This document shows positions 1 through 8,222 of a stretch of 64,000 nt of DNA, piece after piece; the first letter of the stretch is position 1; every line of letters begins with the position of its first letter. Origin of the DNA: Symbioplanes lichenis (GTDB taxonomy: Bacteria > Actinomycetota > Actinomycetes > Mycobacteriales > Micromonosporaceae). The stretch is from contig NZ_JAUZQD010000002.1 of assembly GCF_030709675.1 (NCBI RefSeq), positions 434,001 to 498,000 of the forward strand. Direction: 5' to 3'. The position numbers and the translations under genes were made by a program. The notes beneath the pieces were generated by a model that saw nothing but the letters and a program-made list of their open reading frames with translations, ran no database searches and was not told the DNA's origin.

Positions 1-426
1 GGCAGCCCCGCGGCGGTCGCCGAGCGCACGATCAGCGGCACGTCGGCGCGCCGGGCGTCGTCGTAGCCGAGCCGGATCAGCTCGGTGACGTCGAACAGGC
101 GCTGGTCGACCTTCTTGGTCCGCACGAGTGCGGCGGCGTCGGAGGGGATCACCCGCAAGTGCCCGCCGGCCGCCGAGGTGGCGAACGTCAGGTGCTCGCG
201 GCCGGGGCCGGGCTGCACGGCGGCGGTCAGGGCCTGCGGGGAGGTCACCCGCACCCGGTCGCCGGTCGCCGGTCACGAGCGTCACCTCGTACGCCGGACC
301 GGCCGCGGGCCCGGCCCCGGCCGCCGGAGCGGCCTCGGCCCGGTCCGGCAGGGCGATCGCGCAGGGGCTGAGTACCGCCACCACGGCGGCCACCGCCAGC
401 CGCCGTCTGGCATCGAACTTCGTCAT
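1..426 (-). pseudogene. 5' end of a secreted S8 (subtilisin-like) peptidase, frameshifted, cut by window edge
   Basis: Reading the minus strand from the ATG at 426 gives a signal peptide (MTKFDARRRLAVAAVVAVLS) followed by YEVTLVTGDR, the usual opening of actinobacterial secreted S8 peptidases. The frame then breaks. One copy of a 7-bp tandem duplication (260-266 and 267-273) must be ignored for the reading to continue as DRVRVTSPQALTAAVQPG, then VIPSDAAALV, LFDVTELIRLGYDD and LPLIV-like VPLIV, all expected for this family's propeptide. The catalytic domain lies beyond the left edge. Either the gene is broken, the tract is phase-variable, or the duplication is an assembly error. The family call is from motif memory and concerns only the propeptide. 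Confidence 0.7.
260..273. repeat. 7-bp perfect tandem duplication causing the frameshift
   Basis: CGCCGGT occurs twice back to back. Deleting one copy restores a continuous S8-peptidase reading frame on the minus strand. Confidence 0.85.
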
Positions 427-478
427 GCCCCTACGACCGCATCACCCCGCCGGAAAGTTGCATCGGGCGGAGAGCTGC

Positions 479-1528
479 TCAGAGATGCGGGCCGAGCAGG
501 GACAGGTCCGCCGGGGAGAGCCGGTCGCTGGAGGTCGCGGCCTGGTGCCAGTACGGGTAGAGCAGCGGCAACGCACTCACCTTGTCCAGCCGCTCCCGCT
601 CCTCCGCGGACAGCGACAGCTCAGCGGCGGCGAGGTTGTCGGCGAGCTGCTCGTCCGTGCGCGCCCCGATCACGAGCGACGCGACGGCGGGGCGCCCGAG
701 CAGCCAGGCGAGCGCCACCTGAGCCGCGGAGACGCCGTGCGCCTGACCGATCGCGACCAGCTCCTCCACGGTGTCGTACAGCTGCTCCTGGTCGCGCACC
801 GGCGGCTCGTTCCAGTCGGTGAGCTGGCGCGACCCGGCCGGCGGCTCCTGGCCCCGGCGGTACTTGCCGGAGAGCAGGCCACCGGCGAGCGGGCTCCACA
901 CCAGGACGCCGAGGCCCTGGTCGACGGCGGCCGGGATGAGCTCGTACTCGGCGTCGCGGGCCTGCAGGGAGTAGTAGATCTGCTCGCTGACGAAGCGCGG
1001 CGTGCCCGTACGGTCGGCGGTGCCCAGCGCCTTGAGCAGCTGCCAGCCGGAGTAGTTGGACGCGCCGACGTAGCGCACCTTGCCCTGCTTGACGAGCAGG
1101 TCGAGGGCCTCGAGGGTCTCCTCGACCGGGGTGTGGCCGTCCCACTCGTGGACCTGGTAGAGGTCGATGTGATCGGTGCGCAGGCGGCGCAGGCTTGCCT
1201 CCGCGCCGCGGATGATGTGGTGCCGCGACAGGCCGGCGTCGTTGGGGCCGGCGCCCATGCTCATGCGCACCTTGGTGGCGAGCAGCACGTCCTCGCGGCG
1301 GCCCTCGAGCACCTCGCCGATGATCTCCTCGGAGAGCCCGTCGGAATAGACGTCGGCGGTGTCGATGAGGTTGATGCCCGCGTCGATCGCGCGGTCGACC
1401 TGGCGCCGGGCCTCGGCGACATCGGTGCTGCCGACGTTGGCGAAGTTGCCCTTGCCACCGAAGGTCATGGTGCCCATGGTGAGGACGGAGACTCTGAGGC
1501 CGGAGCGGCCGAGCTGGCGATATTCCAT
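479..1528 (-). CDS. Aldo/keto reductase
   Basis: A 349-residue NADPH-dependent aldo/keto reductase of the YajO/Tas/potassium-channel beta-subunit type. It begins MEYRQLGRSGLRVSVLTMGTMTFGG, the standard first strand. The catalytic tetrad is visible as Asp in LIDTADVY (about residue 56), the Tyr of the same motif, Lys in LLATKV and His in YQVHEWD. The C-terminal cofactor loop contains VIGARTDEQLADNL. The length is normal. The substrate is unknown; these enzymes reduce aldehydes and ketones in the cytoplasm. It stands alone, diverging from the DUF1996 gene at 1661. A TAGGTT -10 six bases before the ATG suggests a leaderless or very short leader, although GAGGTC next to the ATG could also act as a weak ribosome site. 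Confidence 0.93.
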   Translation of the reverse strand: MEYRQLGRSGLRVSVLTMGTMTFGGKGNFANVGSTDVAEARRQVDRAIDAGINLIDTADVYSDGLSEEIIGEVLEGRREDVLLATKVRMSMGAGPNDAGLSRHHIIRGAEASLRRLRTDHIDLYQVHEWDGHTPVEETLEALDLLVKQGKVRYVGASNYSGWQLLKALGTADRTGTPRFVSEQIYYSLQARDAEYELIPAAVDQGLGVLVWSPLAGGLLSGKYRRGQEPPAGSRQLTDWNEPPVRDQEQLYDTVEELVAIGQAHGVSAAQVALAWLLGRPAVASLVIGARTDEQLADNLAAAELSLSAEERERLDKVSALPLLYPYWHQAATSSDRLSPADLSLLGPHL

Positions 1529-1534
1529 GACCTC

Positions 1535-1540
1535 AACCTA
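1535..1540 (-). promoter_or_regulatory. -10 element of the aldo/keto reductase gene
   Basis: TAGGTT on the minus strand lies six bases before the ATG at 1528, the spacing of a leaderless actinobacterial promoter. The palindrome at 1552-1565 covers the expected -35 position. Confidence 0.5.
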
Positions 1541-1551
1541 TGCCCACGATC

Positions 1552-1565
1552 GGGTTCCGGAACCC
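1552..1565. promoter_or_regulatory. 14-bp perfect palindrome, likely repressor operator
   Basis: GGGTTCCGGAACCC is a perfect palindrome in the divergent promoter space between the aldo/keto reductase and the DUF1996 gene. It overlaps the expected -35 region of the reductase, so a dimeric repressor is the simplest reading. No candidate regulator gene is adjacent. Confidence 0.5.
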
Positions 1566-1660
1566 AGGTCGGCTCTTCGGCCGATACTTCATCGAACTTC
1601 GTCCATAGCTTGGGAAAAGGCCGACACTGAGGGTTCCCCGATCCCCGCGGAGGAATCCCC

Positions 1661-3004
1661 ATGAAGAAACTGCCCGCCTTCCTGGCGGCACTCCTGGCCA
1701 CGGCCGGAGCTGTCGCCGTCACCACCGGGCCCGCCGAGGCCGCCACGGTCACCGTGCAGGCCGAGTCGTTCGCGGCGCAGTCCGGCGCCGTCGTCGAGGC
1801 GACCGCCGACACCGGCGGCGGCCAGAACGTCTCCTACCTCGCCGCCGGCGACTGGCTGCGCTACGACGGCGTCGACCTCGGCGCCGCCGGCACCCTCAGC
1901 CTCCAGGCCCGCATCGCGTCGGCCGCCGGCTCGGGCGCGGTCGAGCTGCGTACCGGCTCGGTCACCGGCCCGCTGCTGGCCAGCTTCCCGGTGTCCCCGA
2001 CCGGCGGCTGGCAGACCTGGGTCACGCGTACGGCCACCGCGGCCAGTCACCCCACCGGCAAGCAGACCGTCTTCGCGGTGCTGCAGAGCACCGGTGGCGG
2101 CGACTTCGTCAACCTGAACTGGTTCAAGTTCGGCGACGGCGCCAGTGACTCGGCCGGTTGGGTGCTGATGGACCAGGCCCGGTGGAACGCCCAGCTCGCG
2201 GCCTACCGCGCGCTGCCGACCCACCCCGCACCCCCCGATGCCGTACGCGTCTCCGAGTTCAACGCGGCGTGCACGTACAGCCACTCGAAGCCCGACGACC
2301 CGATCGTCTTCCCGAACATGCCGGGCGCGTCGCACATGCACTCTTTCCTCGGCAACAAGTCGGCGAACGCCGCCACGACCACGCAGTCGCTGCTGGCCAA
2401 CGCGGGGACGAGTTGCGCGCCGTCGACCGACCTGTCGGCGTACTGGATCCCGACCCTGTACGAGAACGGCCGCGCGGTCGAGCCGTCCGGGGTGACCGTC
2501 TACTACGGCTCGCGGCTGCCCGACCCGACCGCGACCGTCCCGTTCCCGCAGGGCTTCCGGATGATCGCCGGCGACGCGCGGTTGCAGGTGCCCACGCCGA
2601 AGGGCTCGGTGAACCAGTTCTTCTGCGCCGGGCCGGGCGGCGAGATCGGGCGCAGCGCGGACGGGAACTGGCCGGTGTGCGCGCCGACGGCGGACCTGGT
2701 GTTCCAGCTCGTCTTCCCGGACTGCTGGGACGGCGTGCACCTGGACAGCCCCGACCACAAGTCGCACGTCGCGTACACGTACACCGGGACCTGCGGCGGC
2801 GACTACCCGGTGGCCATCCCGAACATCTCGTTCGTGATCGCGTACCGGACCAGCGGGTCGGCGGCGGGCTTCGAGCTGGCCTCCAAGATGGCGTCGTCGA
2901 TGCACGGCGACGTGTTCCTGGCCTGGCAGGACGCCGCGCTCGGCCAGCGCGTCAAGGACTGCGTGGTCCAGCGCGCGAAGTGCAACACGGCAGGCGGGTT
3001 CTAG
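1661..3004 (+). CDS. Secreted CBM6-DUF1996 protein
   Basis: A 447-residue exported protein. Residues 1-28 are a signal peptide (MKKLPAFLAALLATAGAVAV, cleaved after AEA). Residues about 30-160 are a family 6 carbohydrate-binding module (VQAESFAAQSGAVVE, the YLAAGDWLRY block, the GGWQTW block, NWFKFG). Residues about 195-430 are a DUF1996 domain with its FNAACTYSHSKPDDPIVFPN opening, the His-rich SHMHSFLGN, and the CWDG and HGDVF blocks. DUF1996 is common in secreted actinobacterial and fungal proteins; its activity is not established, and the His-rich blocks suggest metal-dependent chemistry on a polysaccharide (inference). GCGGAGGAATCCCC precedes the ATG. The stop overlaps the convergent LysR stop in a shared CTAG. 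Confidence 0.9.
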   Translation: MKKLPAFLAALLATAGAVAVTTGPAEAATVTVQAESFAAQSGAVVEATADTGGGQNVSYLAAGDWLRYDGVDLGAAGTLSLQARIASAAGSGAVELRTGSVTGPLLASFPVSPTGGWQTWVTRTATAASHPTGKQTVFAVLQSTGGGDFVNLNWFKFGDGASDSAGWVLMDQARWNAQLAAYRALPTHPAPPDAVRVSEFNAACTYSHSKPDDPIVFPNMPGASHMHSFLGNKSANAATTTQSLLANAGTSCAPSTDLSAYWIPTLYENGRAVEPSGVTVYYGSRLPDPTATVPFPQGFRMIAGDARLQVPTPKGSVNQFFCAGPGGEIGRSADGNWPVCAPTADLVFQLVFPDCWDGVHLDSPDHKSHVAYTYTGTCGGDYPVAIPNISFVIAYRTSGSAAGFELASKMASSMHGDVFLAWQDAALGQRVKDCVVQRAKCNTAGGF

Positions 3005-3897
3005 GCATTCCGGCCGGTGGCGCAGGCTTGGAGCAATTCCAGGGCCTTCGCCACCGGCGGGTTCCGCGCCACGGCGTTCTGGACCACCGCATGCACCGCC
3101 CGTACGGGGGTGGGCGCGATCAGCCGGACCACGGCGACCCCGTCGGGCAGGCCGGCCGCGCCGAGCCGGGGCAGCACGGTGATCCCGATGCCCGCGTCGA
3201 CGAAGGCGATCGCCGTCGGATAGTCGTGCGCCTCGACCCGGAACGACGGGTGGAAGCCGGCCGACTCGCACGCGTCGAGCAGGTTCCGCCGGCACCAGCC
3301 CCGGGCGAAGTCGTTGTCGATCCAGCGTTCCGCCGCGAGGCTCGCCAGCTCCACCTCGGTGCGGCCGGCGAGCTCGTGGGAGCGGGGCACGACGGCCACG
3401 TACGGGTCGTCGTGCAGGTGGTGGGCGCGGGCGGAACGCGTACCCCGGAAGTCGGGCGGGGCGACCACGACCTGGAGGTCGGGCAGCCGGCCCGGCCCCG
3501 CGCCCGGCTCGTCGCGCAGCTCGAGGTCGAGCCGCAGGTCGGGGAAGGCCGCGAGCAGCCCGCGGGCGACGGCCGGCATCCAGGCCGCGCCGACCGACGG
3601 GAAGTAGGCGATCGACAGCGAGCCGGTGCGCCCGGCGCGCAGATCGGCGACCAGCGCCTCGACGTCGCCGAGGCTCGCGAGCACGCCGTCGACCTGCTGC
3701 GCGAGGGCGAGCCCGACGGCGGTCGGCTCGACGCCGCGGCCACTGCGGGCCAGCAGGACCAGGCCGGTCTCGCGTTGCAGCGCCGTCACGTGCTGACTGA
3801 TCGCGGACGGCGTGTAGCCGAGGGCCGCGGCCGCCGCGTGGACGGACCCGCCCGCCACGACGGCCCGGAAGACGCGCAGCCGGTGCAGATCGAGCAT
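3001..3897 (-). CDS. LysR-family transcriptional regulator
   Basis: A 298-residue LysR regulator from the ATG reading MLDLHRLRVFRAVV. The winged HTH (GSVHAAAAALGYTPSAISQHV) occupies residues about 15-45 and a substrate-binding domain fills the rest. A start 42 bases further upstream exists, but the internal ATG fits the family and has TACGGT seven bases before it with TTGGGA 17 bases further up, a leaderless promoter. It diverges from the EamA exporter at 3981 across an 83-bp gap, the usual arrangement in which a LysR protein controls its divergent neighbour. Its stop overlaps that of the DUF1996 gene by four bases, convergently. Confidence 0.92.
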   Translation of the reverse strand: MLDLHRLRVFRAVVAGGSVHAAAAALGYTPSAISQHVTALQRETGLVLLARSGRGVEPTAVGLALAQQVDGVLASLGDVEALVADLRAGRTGSLSIAYFPSVGAAWMPAVARGLLAAFPDLRLDLELRDEPGAGPGRLPDLQVVVAPPDFRGTRSARAHHLHDDPYVAVVPRSHELAGRTEVELASLAAERWIDNDFARGWCRRNLLDACESAGFHPSFRVEAHDYPTAIAFVDAGIGITVLPRLGAAGLPDGVAVVRLIAPTPVRAVHAVVQNAVARNPPVAKALELLQACATGRNA

Positions 3898-3904
3898 GCC
3901 GACG

Positions 3905-3933
3905 ACCGTACAGCTGGACTTAACAATTCCCAA
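3905..3933 (-). promoter_or_regulatory. Leaderless promoter of the LysR gene
   Basis: On the minus strand TTGGGA (3928-3933), 17 bases, TACGGT (3905-3910), then seven bases to the ATG at 3897. The spacing fixes the internal start. Confidence 0.55.
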
Positions 3934-3935
3934 GA

Positions 3936-3948
3936 ACAAGTTGCTTGT
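3936..3948. promoter_or_regulatory. Inverted repeat ACAAG-TTG-CTTGT, candidate LysR site
   Basis: Perfect 5-bp arms around TTG in the LysR/EamA divergent gap, between the LysR -35 and the EamA start. The position suits an activator or repressor of both genes; the match to LysR-type sites is inference. Confidence 0.4.
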
Positions 3949-3980
3949 GCTAACGCCTCGTCCCGGCCAGAGTCGGCGGG

Positions 3981-4865
3981 GTGAACCAACGCTCCCTCCC
4001 CCTGCTCGCCGCCGTTGTGACCATGCTGCTCTGGGCGTCGGCCTTCATCGTGATCCGCTCGGTGGGCCCGCACATCAGCCCCGGCGCCCTGGCGCTCGGC
4101 CGCCTGCTGACCGGCACGATCGCCCTGGGCGCGGTCGCGCTGGCCCGGCGGCGGCCGATCCCGCGCGGCCGGCCGTTGCTGCTGGTCCTCGGGTACGGCG
4201 GGCTGTGGTTCGGCATCTACGCGGTCCTGGTCAACGCGGCCGAACGGCACCTCGACGCCGGGACGACCGCGCTGGTGGTCAACCTGGGTCCGATCCTCAT
4301 CGCCGTGCTGGCCGGGCTGTTCCTGGGCGAGGGCTTCCCCCGGCCGCTGCTGGCCGGGCTCGCGGTCGCCTTCGCCGGCGTGGCGATCATCGCGGCGGCC
4401 ACGTCGACCGGGCGCCACGACACCGCCGGGGTGCTCTTCGCGCTGGGCGCCGCGGCCCTCTACGCCGTCGGCGTCCTGCTGCAGAAGCAGGCCCTGGCGA
4501 CGGTCGACCCGTTCACCGCCACGTGGCTGGGCTGTGCGGCCGGCGCGGCGGCGTGCCTGCCGTTCGCCGGGGACCTGGTGCACGACCTCGGCTCGGCGTC
4601 CGGGGGCACCGTGGCGGGCATGGTCTACCTGGGCCTGTTCCCGACCGCGATCGCGTTCGCCACCTGGGCGTACGCGCTGCGGCGCATGGACGCGGGCCGG
4701 TTGAGCGTGTCGTCGTACCTGGTCCCGGTGTTCACCGTGGTGCTGTCCTGGCTGGTGCTCGGGGAGGTGCCGACGGCGCTGGCGCTGGCCGGCGGGGCCC
4801 TGTGCCTCGCCGGGGTGGCGGTCACCCGCCTGCCCGCACGCGCCCCGGAAAGAGTCAGATCTTGA
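3981..4865 (+). CDS. EamA/DMT-family exporter
   Basis: A 294-residue inner-membrane protein with about ten transmembrane helices arranged as two EamA repeats (residues about 5-140 and 150-285). Family marks are WASAFIVIRS in helix 1, ALALGRLL in helix 2, and SYLVPVFTVVLSWLVLGE near the C-terminus. EamA proteins (RhtA, YdcZ types) export amino acids or other small metabolites; the substrate is unknown. The start is a GTG with only a weak GGCGGG before it. The divergent LysR gene probably controls it. Confidence 0.9.
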   Translation: MNQRSLPLLAAVVTMLLWASAFIVIRSVGPHISPGALALGRLLTGTIALGAVALARRRPIPRGRPLLLVLGYGGLWFGIYAVLVNAAERHLDAGTTALVVNLGPILIAVLAGLFLGEGFPRPLLAGLAVAFAGVAIIAAATSTGRHDTAGVLFALGAAALYAVGVLLQKQALATVDPFTATWLGCAAGAAACLPFAGDLVHDLGSASGGTVAGMVYLGLFPTAIAFATWAYALRRMDAGRLSVSSYLVPVFTVVLSWLVLGEVPTALALAGGALCLAGVAVTRLPARAPERVRS

Positions 4866-4970
4866 ACAGTGACTCCCCGTGAGACATCGACTCCGGTACT
4901 CTCCGGCCCCTGAGTTCATGACGGTGCTACTTAGAGCACTGTCAATGCACAAGGTCGTTCAGGAGGCGGG

Positions 4971-6110
4971 ATGAGCACGGGTGACGAGTCGAGGACCGTG
5001 ACCACCCGTTACATCTGGATACCGCACGGTGGCAGCGGCGGCTGGCTGCTCGTGCACCGCAGCATCGCCGGCAGCGTGCCGGGCGGCGACGGCGGGCGCA
5101 GCTCCGAGGAGTTCTGGGTCACCGGCGAGATCGCCCCCGAGGACGCCACCGACGTGCTCAAGGACTCCGGCGACGCGTGGCGGCCGATGGTGCTGGGCGA
5201 GCCGGTCAACTTCCTGCTCTGGCCGTACGTGCTGACCGCCGTCACCGGCCGTCAGCTGCGCCGCGTCCGCGAGCAGGTCCTGCTCACCCCGATCCGCCCG
5301 CTCGCCGACATCCGCGTCCAGGTCACCGAGACCCCGGACGGCCCCGTGGTCGCCGCGCCCGCCCTGGTGACCGTGGCCGACGACCCGTACGCGCCGCGGA
5401 CCGCCGACCTCGCCCTCGACGACGGCTGGGAAACCGGCGGCCTCGACCCGGCCCGCCGGCGCGAGGTGCTCCTGGCCGCCCTCGAACGCCGCGTCGAGCT
5501 GCCCCTCGCGAGCCCGGCCGGCGTGGTCCACATCAACCGCTTCGCCGGCTCCGGCGAGCAACCACCGCTGGAGCGGCGCGGGGTCCGGGACGCGGTGGCG
5601 GCGGTGCTGGCCGACCCGGCCGACCCGGGCCCGCGCGAGCGCCTCGTCGACGAACTGGCCGGCCACGGCTGGAGCTGCACCTCCGAGCCGCTCGTCCTGC
5701 GCGGCATGCCCAAGCCGGCCTTCCTCGACCGCATCGCCCTCTTCCTGGTCCGCCGGGGCGACCGGGCGTCCTACCGGTTCGTGGCGCCGCCCGCCGTGGC
5801 CGAGCTGATCGCCCAGGACGACGAGCTGGCCGGCGAGCTCGCCGCCTTCCTGGCGCCGCTCGACCCGGCCCTGCGCCCGGCCGACGTGACGTTCCTGGAG
5901 CTGCTCCCGGGCATGTGGGACGTTCCCCGCGAGCGGGCGATGGCCCTGGCCCCGCCCGCCTGGGACGAGATCATCGCCCTCCCCGGCGGCGGCCCGGTCC
6001 CGATCGGCAAGCCGCCGGTGCTCGACATCCGGCACGTCGAGCTCTTCGACAGTCAAGGCCTGCCGAGCGGCACGTTCGACGTGTCCGCCATGCCGGTCCA
6101 GCGGTATTGA
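4971..6110 (+). CDS. Hypothetical protein, no recognised family
   Basis: A 379-residue, apparently soluble protein (no signal peptide or transmembrane segment), supported by strong codon bias and a good ribosome site (AGGAGGCGGG directly before the ATG). The N-terminus reads TTRYIWIPHGGSGGWLLVHR and is followed by an SSEEFWVTGE stretch; the middle is rich in Asp and Arg, and the end is DIRHVELFD. The layout recalls a beta-rich N-terminal domain (residues 1-140) and an alpha-helical C-terminal half, but I recognise no motif. It is monocistronic: EamA ends 105 bases upstream and no gene follows on this strand. Confidence 0.7.
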   Translation: MSTGDESRTVTTRYIWIPHGGSGGWLLVHRSIAGSVPGGDGGRSSEEFWVTGEIAPEDATDVLKDSGDAWRPMVLGEPVNFLLWPYVLTAVTGRQLRRVREQVLLTPIRPLADIRVQVTETPDGPVVAAPALVTVADDPYAPRTADLALDDGWETGGLDPARRREVLLAALERRVELPLASPAGVVHINRFAGSGEQPPLERRGVRDAVAAVLADPADPGPRERLVDELAGHGWSCTSEPLVLRGMPKPAFLDRIALFLVRRGDRASYRFVAPPAVAELIAQDDELAGELAAFLAPLDPALRPADVTFLELLPGMWDVPRERAMALAPPAWDEIIALPGGGPVPIGKPPVLDIRHVELFDSQGLPSGTFDVSAMPVQRY

Positions 6111-6465
6111 GCGCTACGCCGCGCTCGAGGTCGCCGGCGACCGGCTCCTCGCCGAACTCCTTCGTCCACTCGCCGCTCTGGTTCACCGGCACCGGCTCCA
6201 CCGTCGAGCAGCGCTACGCCACCGGCCCCCTCGTCGCCGGTCACTGGCTCCCGTCCGCCCCGGGCGCCGGCGGCCCTTCCCCGGCCGCAGGCCAGGCCGC
6301 CGTCCTCTCAGGCCCGGCGTCGCGCGGTGGCCGGGCGGTCCTGTCCGGCACCCGAACCGCTCTTCCGGGCCCGCCCCAAGGGCCTCTACGCCCAGATCGC
6401 CCGAGCCCTCTGCTGGACCGGCTGACCCTGTCCCGTGACGCGTCTTGGGTGGTCACCCTCGCTGA
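6111..6465. other. Gene-free stretch
   Basis: Between the unknown protein and the convergent ricin-like gene I see no reading frame with normal codon use in any frame. Open frames crossing it are shadows without a plausible start. No strong hairpin was noticed. Confidence 0.5.
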
Positions 6466-6969
6466 TCAGTTCTTCCACTCCCAGTACTGGGTCTCTCTTC
6501 CCGCGCACGGCTCCGTGGTGACCAGCCAGCCGCGGGCCCCGTCTTCTCCCGCCCTGGTCAGGCACAGGCCGGGATAGGCCAAGCTGTCGAAGTACGGCCG
6601 ATTGTTCGCGTACCGGACGGTCCAGACCAGATCGATATAGGAACCGCACTGGGCGCCGAAGGCCTGCCGGCCGTTGCCGTGCGCCTGCAGACAGATGTTG
6701 AAGCCTTGATTTCCATTGTTCCCGGAGATCCGATACGTGTCGGGATCGGCGCCGACATGCTGGAAGTAGAGCCATTGATAGCGCCAGTCGCCAGTGCAAC
6801 CGGAGAACACTCTGAAGCCGTACTGGTTCGAGTAGTCCAGGCAACCACCAGCGCCGTTCCCGACGTACCAGTAGCCGGTGTCCGCGTGTGCGGGCGTCGC
6901 ACCGACGGCGATGAGCGTGACCATCCCGGCGAGTGCGGCAAGCGTCCTGCCGAATCTCGATTTCCTCAT
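6466..6969 (-). CDS. Small secreted ricin-type (beta-trefoil) lectin-like protein
   Basis: A 167-residue exported protein with signal peptide MRKSRFGRTLAALAGMVTLI cleaved after AHA. The mature part shows three repeats typical of a degenerate RICIN fold: GGCLDYSNQYGFRVFSGCTG...WLYF, NICLQAHGNGRQAFGAQCG...VWTV and LCLTRAG...TTEPCAG...YWEW. Each carries a Cys pair and ends in a Trp or Phe hydrophobic block. Such proteins bind sugars or act as small effectors; no enzyme domain is present. GGGAGA lies before the ATG. GC content is visibly lower than in the neighbours and GAT, AAT and TAC codons are frequent, which may indicate recent acquisition. Confidence 0.8.
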   Translation of the reverse strand: MRKSRFGRTLAALAGMVTLIAVGATPAHADTGYWYVGNGAGGCLDYSNQYGFRVFSGCTGDWRYQWLYFQHVGADPDTYRISGNNGNQGFNICLQAHGNGRQAFGAQCGSYIDLVWTVRYANNRPYFDSLAYPGLCLTRAGEDGARGWLVTTEPCAGRETQYWEWKN

Positions 6970-7053
6970 GACTCATCTCCCTGGGCTCGGAGTGTGGAAA
7001 TGAGCGCCGAAGCTATCGCCGCGGTCTATACGCGGACCTACACAAGACCTCCC

Positions 7054-7674
7054 TCAATGCGCGGGAACGTACCCCGTCCGGTCCGCGTCGGTGATCTCGC
7101 GCAGCACCCGGGCCGGGTTCCCGGCGGCGACCACACCGGCGGGCACATCCCGCGTGACAACGCTCCCCGCCCCGACCACCGCCCCGTCCCCGATGGTCAC
7201 GCCGGGCAGAATCGTCACGCCGCCGCCGATCCAGACCCCGTCCCCGATGGTGATCGGCAGCGCGCGGCAGGCGCCCCCGATCCGCTCGGCCCGGTCCAAG
7301 GCGTGGTTCGACGTGTAGAGCCCCACCTTCGGCCCCAGCAGCACGTCATCACCGATCGTGATGGGCGCGCCGTCGAGCATCACGCAGTCGAAGTTGGCGA
7401 AGAAGCGCGCGCCGACGCGGATGTTCGCCCCGAACTCGCACCGGAACGTCGGCTCGAGATGCGCACCCTCCCCCGCCGATCCGAGCACGGCGCGCAGCAG
7501 CCGTTCGCGCTCGGCCGGCGACTGCCCGAACGCCGCGTTGTACGCGTTCGTCGCCAGCACCGCCCGGTGCCGCGCGTCGATCAGCTCGGCGGTCAGGTCG
7601 TCGTACATCGCGCCGGTGGCCATGTGCGCGAACTGCTCGGTGAGGCTGGGCACTCGGTCTCCCTGGATGATCAT
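7054..7674 (-). CDS. Maltose/galactoside O-acetyltransferase (Maa/NodL/LacA type)
   Basis: A 206-residue acetyltransferase. Residues about 10-60 are the Mac domain (HMATGAMYDDLTAELIDARHRA) and the rest is a left-handed beta-helix of hexapeptide repeats (ITIGDDVLLGPKVGLYTSNHAL, ITIGDGVWIGGGVTILPGVTIGDGAVVGAGSVV). The catalytic His is in TSNHAL. It transfers acetyl from acetyl-CoA to a sugar hydroxyl in the cytoplasm. A longer frame runs upstream, but the ATG at 7674 overlaps the stop of the DUF1707 gene (ATGA), so it is the last gene of a translationally coupled operon. Confidence 0.92.
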   Translation of the reverse strand: MIIQGDRVPSLTEQFAHMATGAMYDDLTAELIDARHRAVLATNAYNAAFGQSPAERERLLRAVLGSAGEGAHLEPTFRCEFGANIRVGARFFANFDCVMLDGAPITIGDDVLLGPKVGLYTSNHALDRAERIGGACRALPITIGDGVWIGGGVTILPGVTIGDGAVVGAGSVVTRDVPAGVVAAGNPARVLREITDADRTGYVPAH

Positions 7675-8222
7675 CTCCGTCGCAGGAAATGGTACGGGTG
7701 ACGCACGACCAGGTTGCCGGCCACCTGCCGGCCGCTGACCACGAAGTGCGGGCCCTCCCCGCGGATCACCGGCACGCGCACCCGCCCCGAGCCGGCCACC
7801 AGCTCGACCGCGTCCACGTCGGCCGAGGCGCCGGGCGGCAGGACCAGAACGGTCGAGCCCATGTACACGGCCAGCTCGACGCGCACCTCGCGCCACGGGA
7901 TGACGGCCTCGCTGAAGTCGAGACGGACGGCGCCCGCCTTGGCGTTGACCTGCAGGTGGTGCGGGACGAGCCAGCGGCCCTTGCGGCGCAGGGTGGCGGC
8001 CGTCGTGGTGAGGGGCAGGAACTCGGGAGCGTCGGTGGTGACCGGCGGGCCGGGCAGATCGGCGAGCAGCCCGGCGAGGTCCCCGTACGTGCGCGCCTCC
8101 TGCACGCGGGCGTGCCGGTCGTCGTACTCGTCGAGGGTGATGCGTCCCTCCTCGAGGGCCGCGCGCAGCCGCTCGGCCGCGTCGGACCGGTCCTGGTGCG
8201 AGATCCGCCAGCCGTCGCTCAT
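7671..8222 (-). CDS. DUF1707 domain protein
   Basis: A 183-residue protein. Residues about 6-57 are a DUF1707 domain (ISHQDRSDAAERLRAALEEG, LDEYDDR, GDLAGLLADLP), a short actinobacterial domain usually attached to membrane or cell-wall-related proteins. The C-terminal 110 residues are beta-rich (a VPVIRGEGPHFVV block), resembling the DUF2154/LiaF-like tail found in relatives. There is no membrane helix. Both ends overlap neighbours by ATGA. Function unknown. Confidence 0.85.
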   Translation of the reverse strand: MSDGWRISHQDRSDAAERLRAALEEGRITLDEYDDRHARVQEARTYGDLAGLLADLPGPPVTTDAPEFLPLTTTAATLRRKGRWLVPHHLQVNAKAGAVRLDFSEAVIPWREVRVELAVYMGSTVLVLPPGASADVDAVELVAGSGRVRVPVIRGEGPHFVVSGRQVAGNLVVRHPYHFLRRR

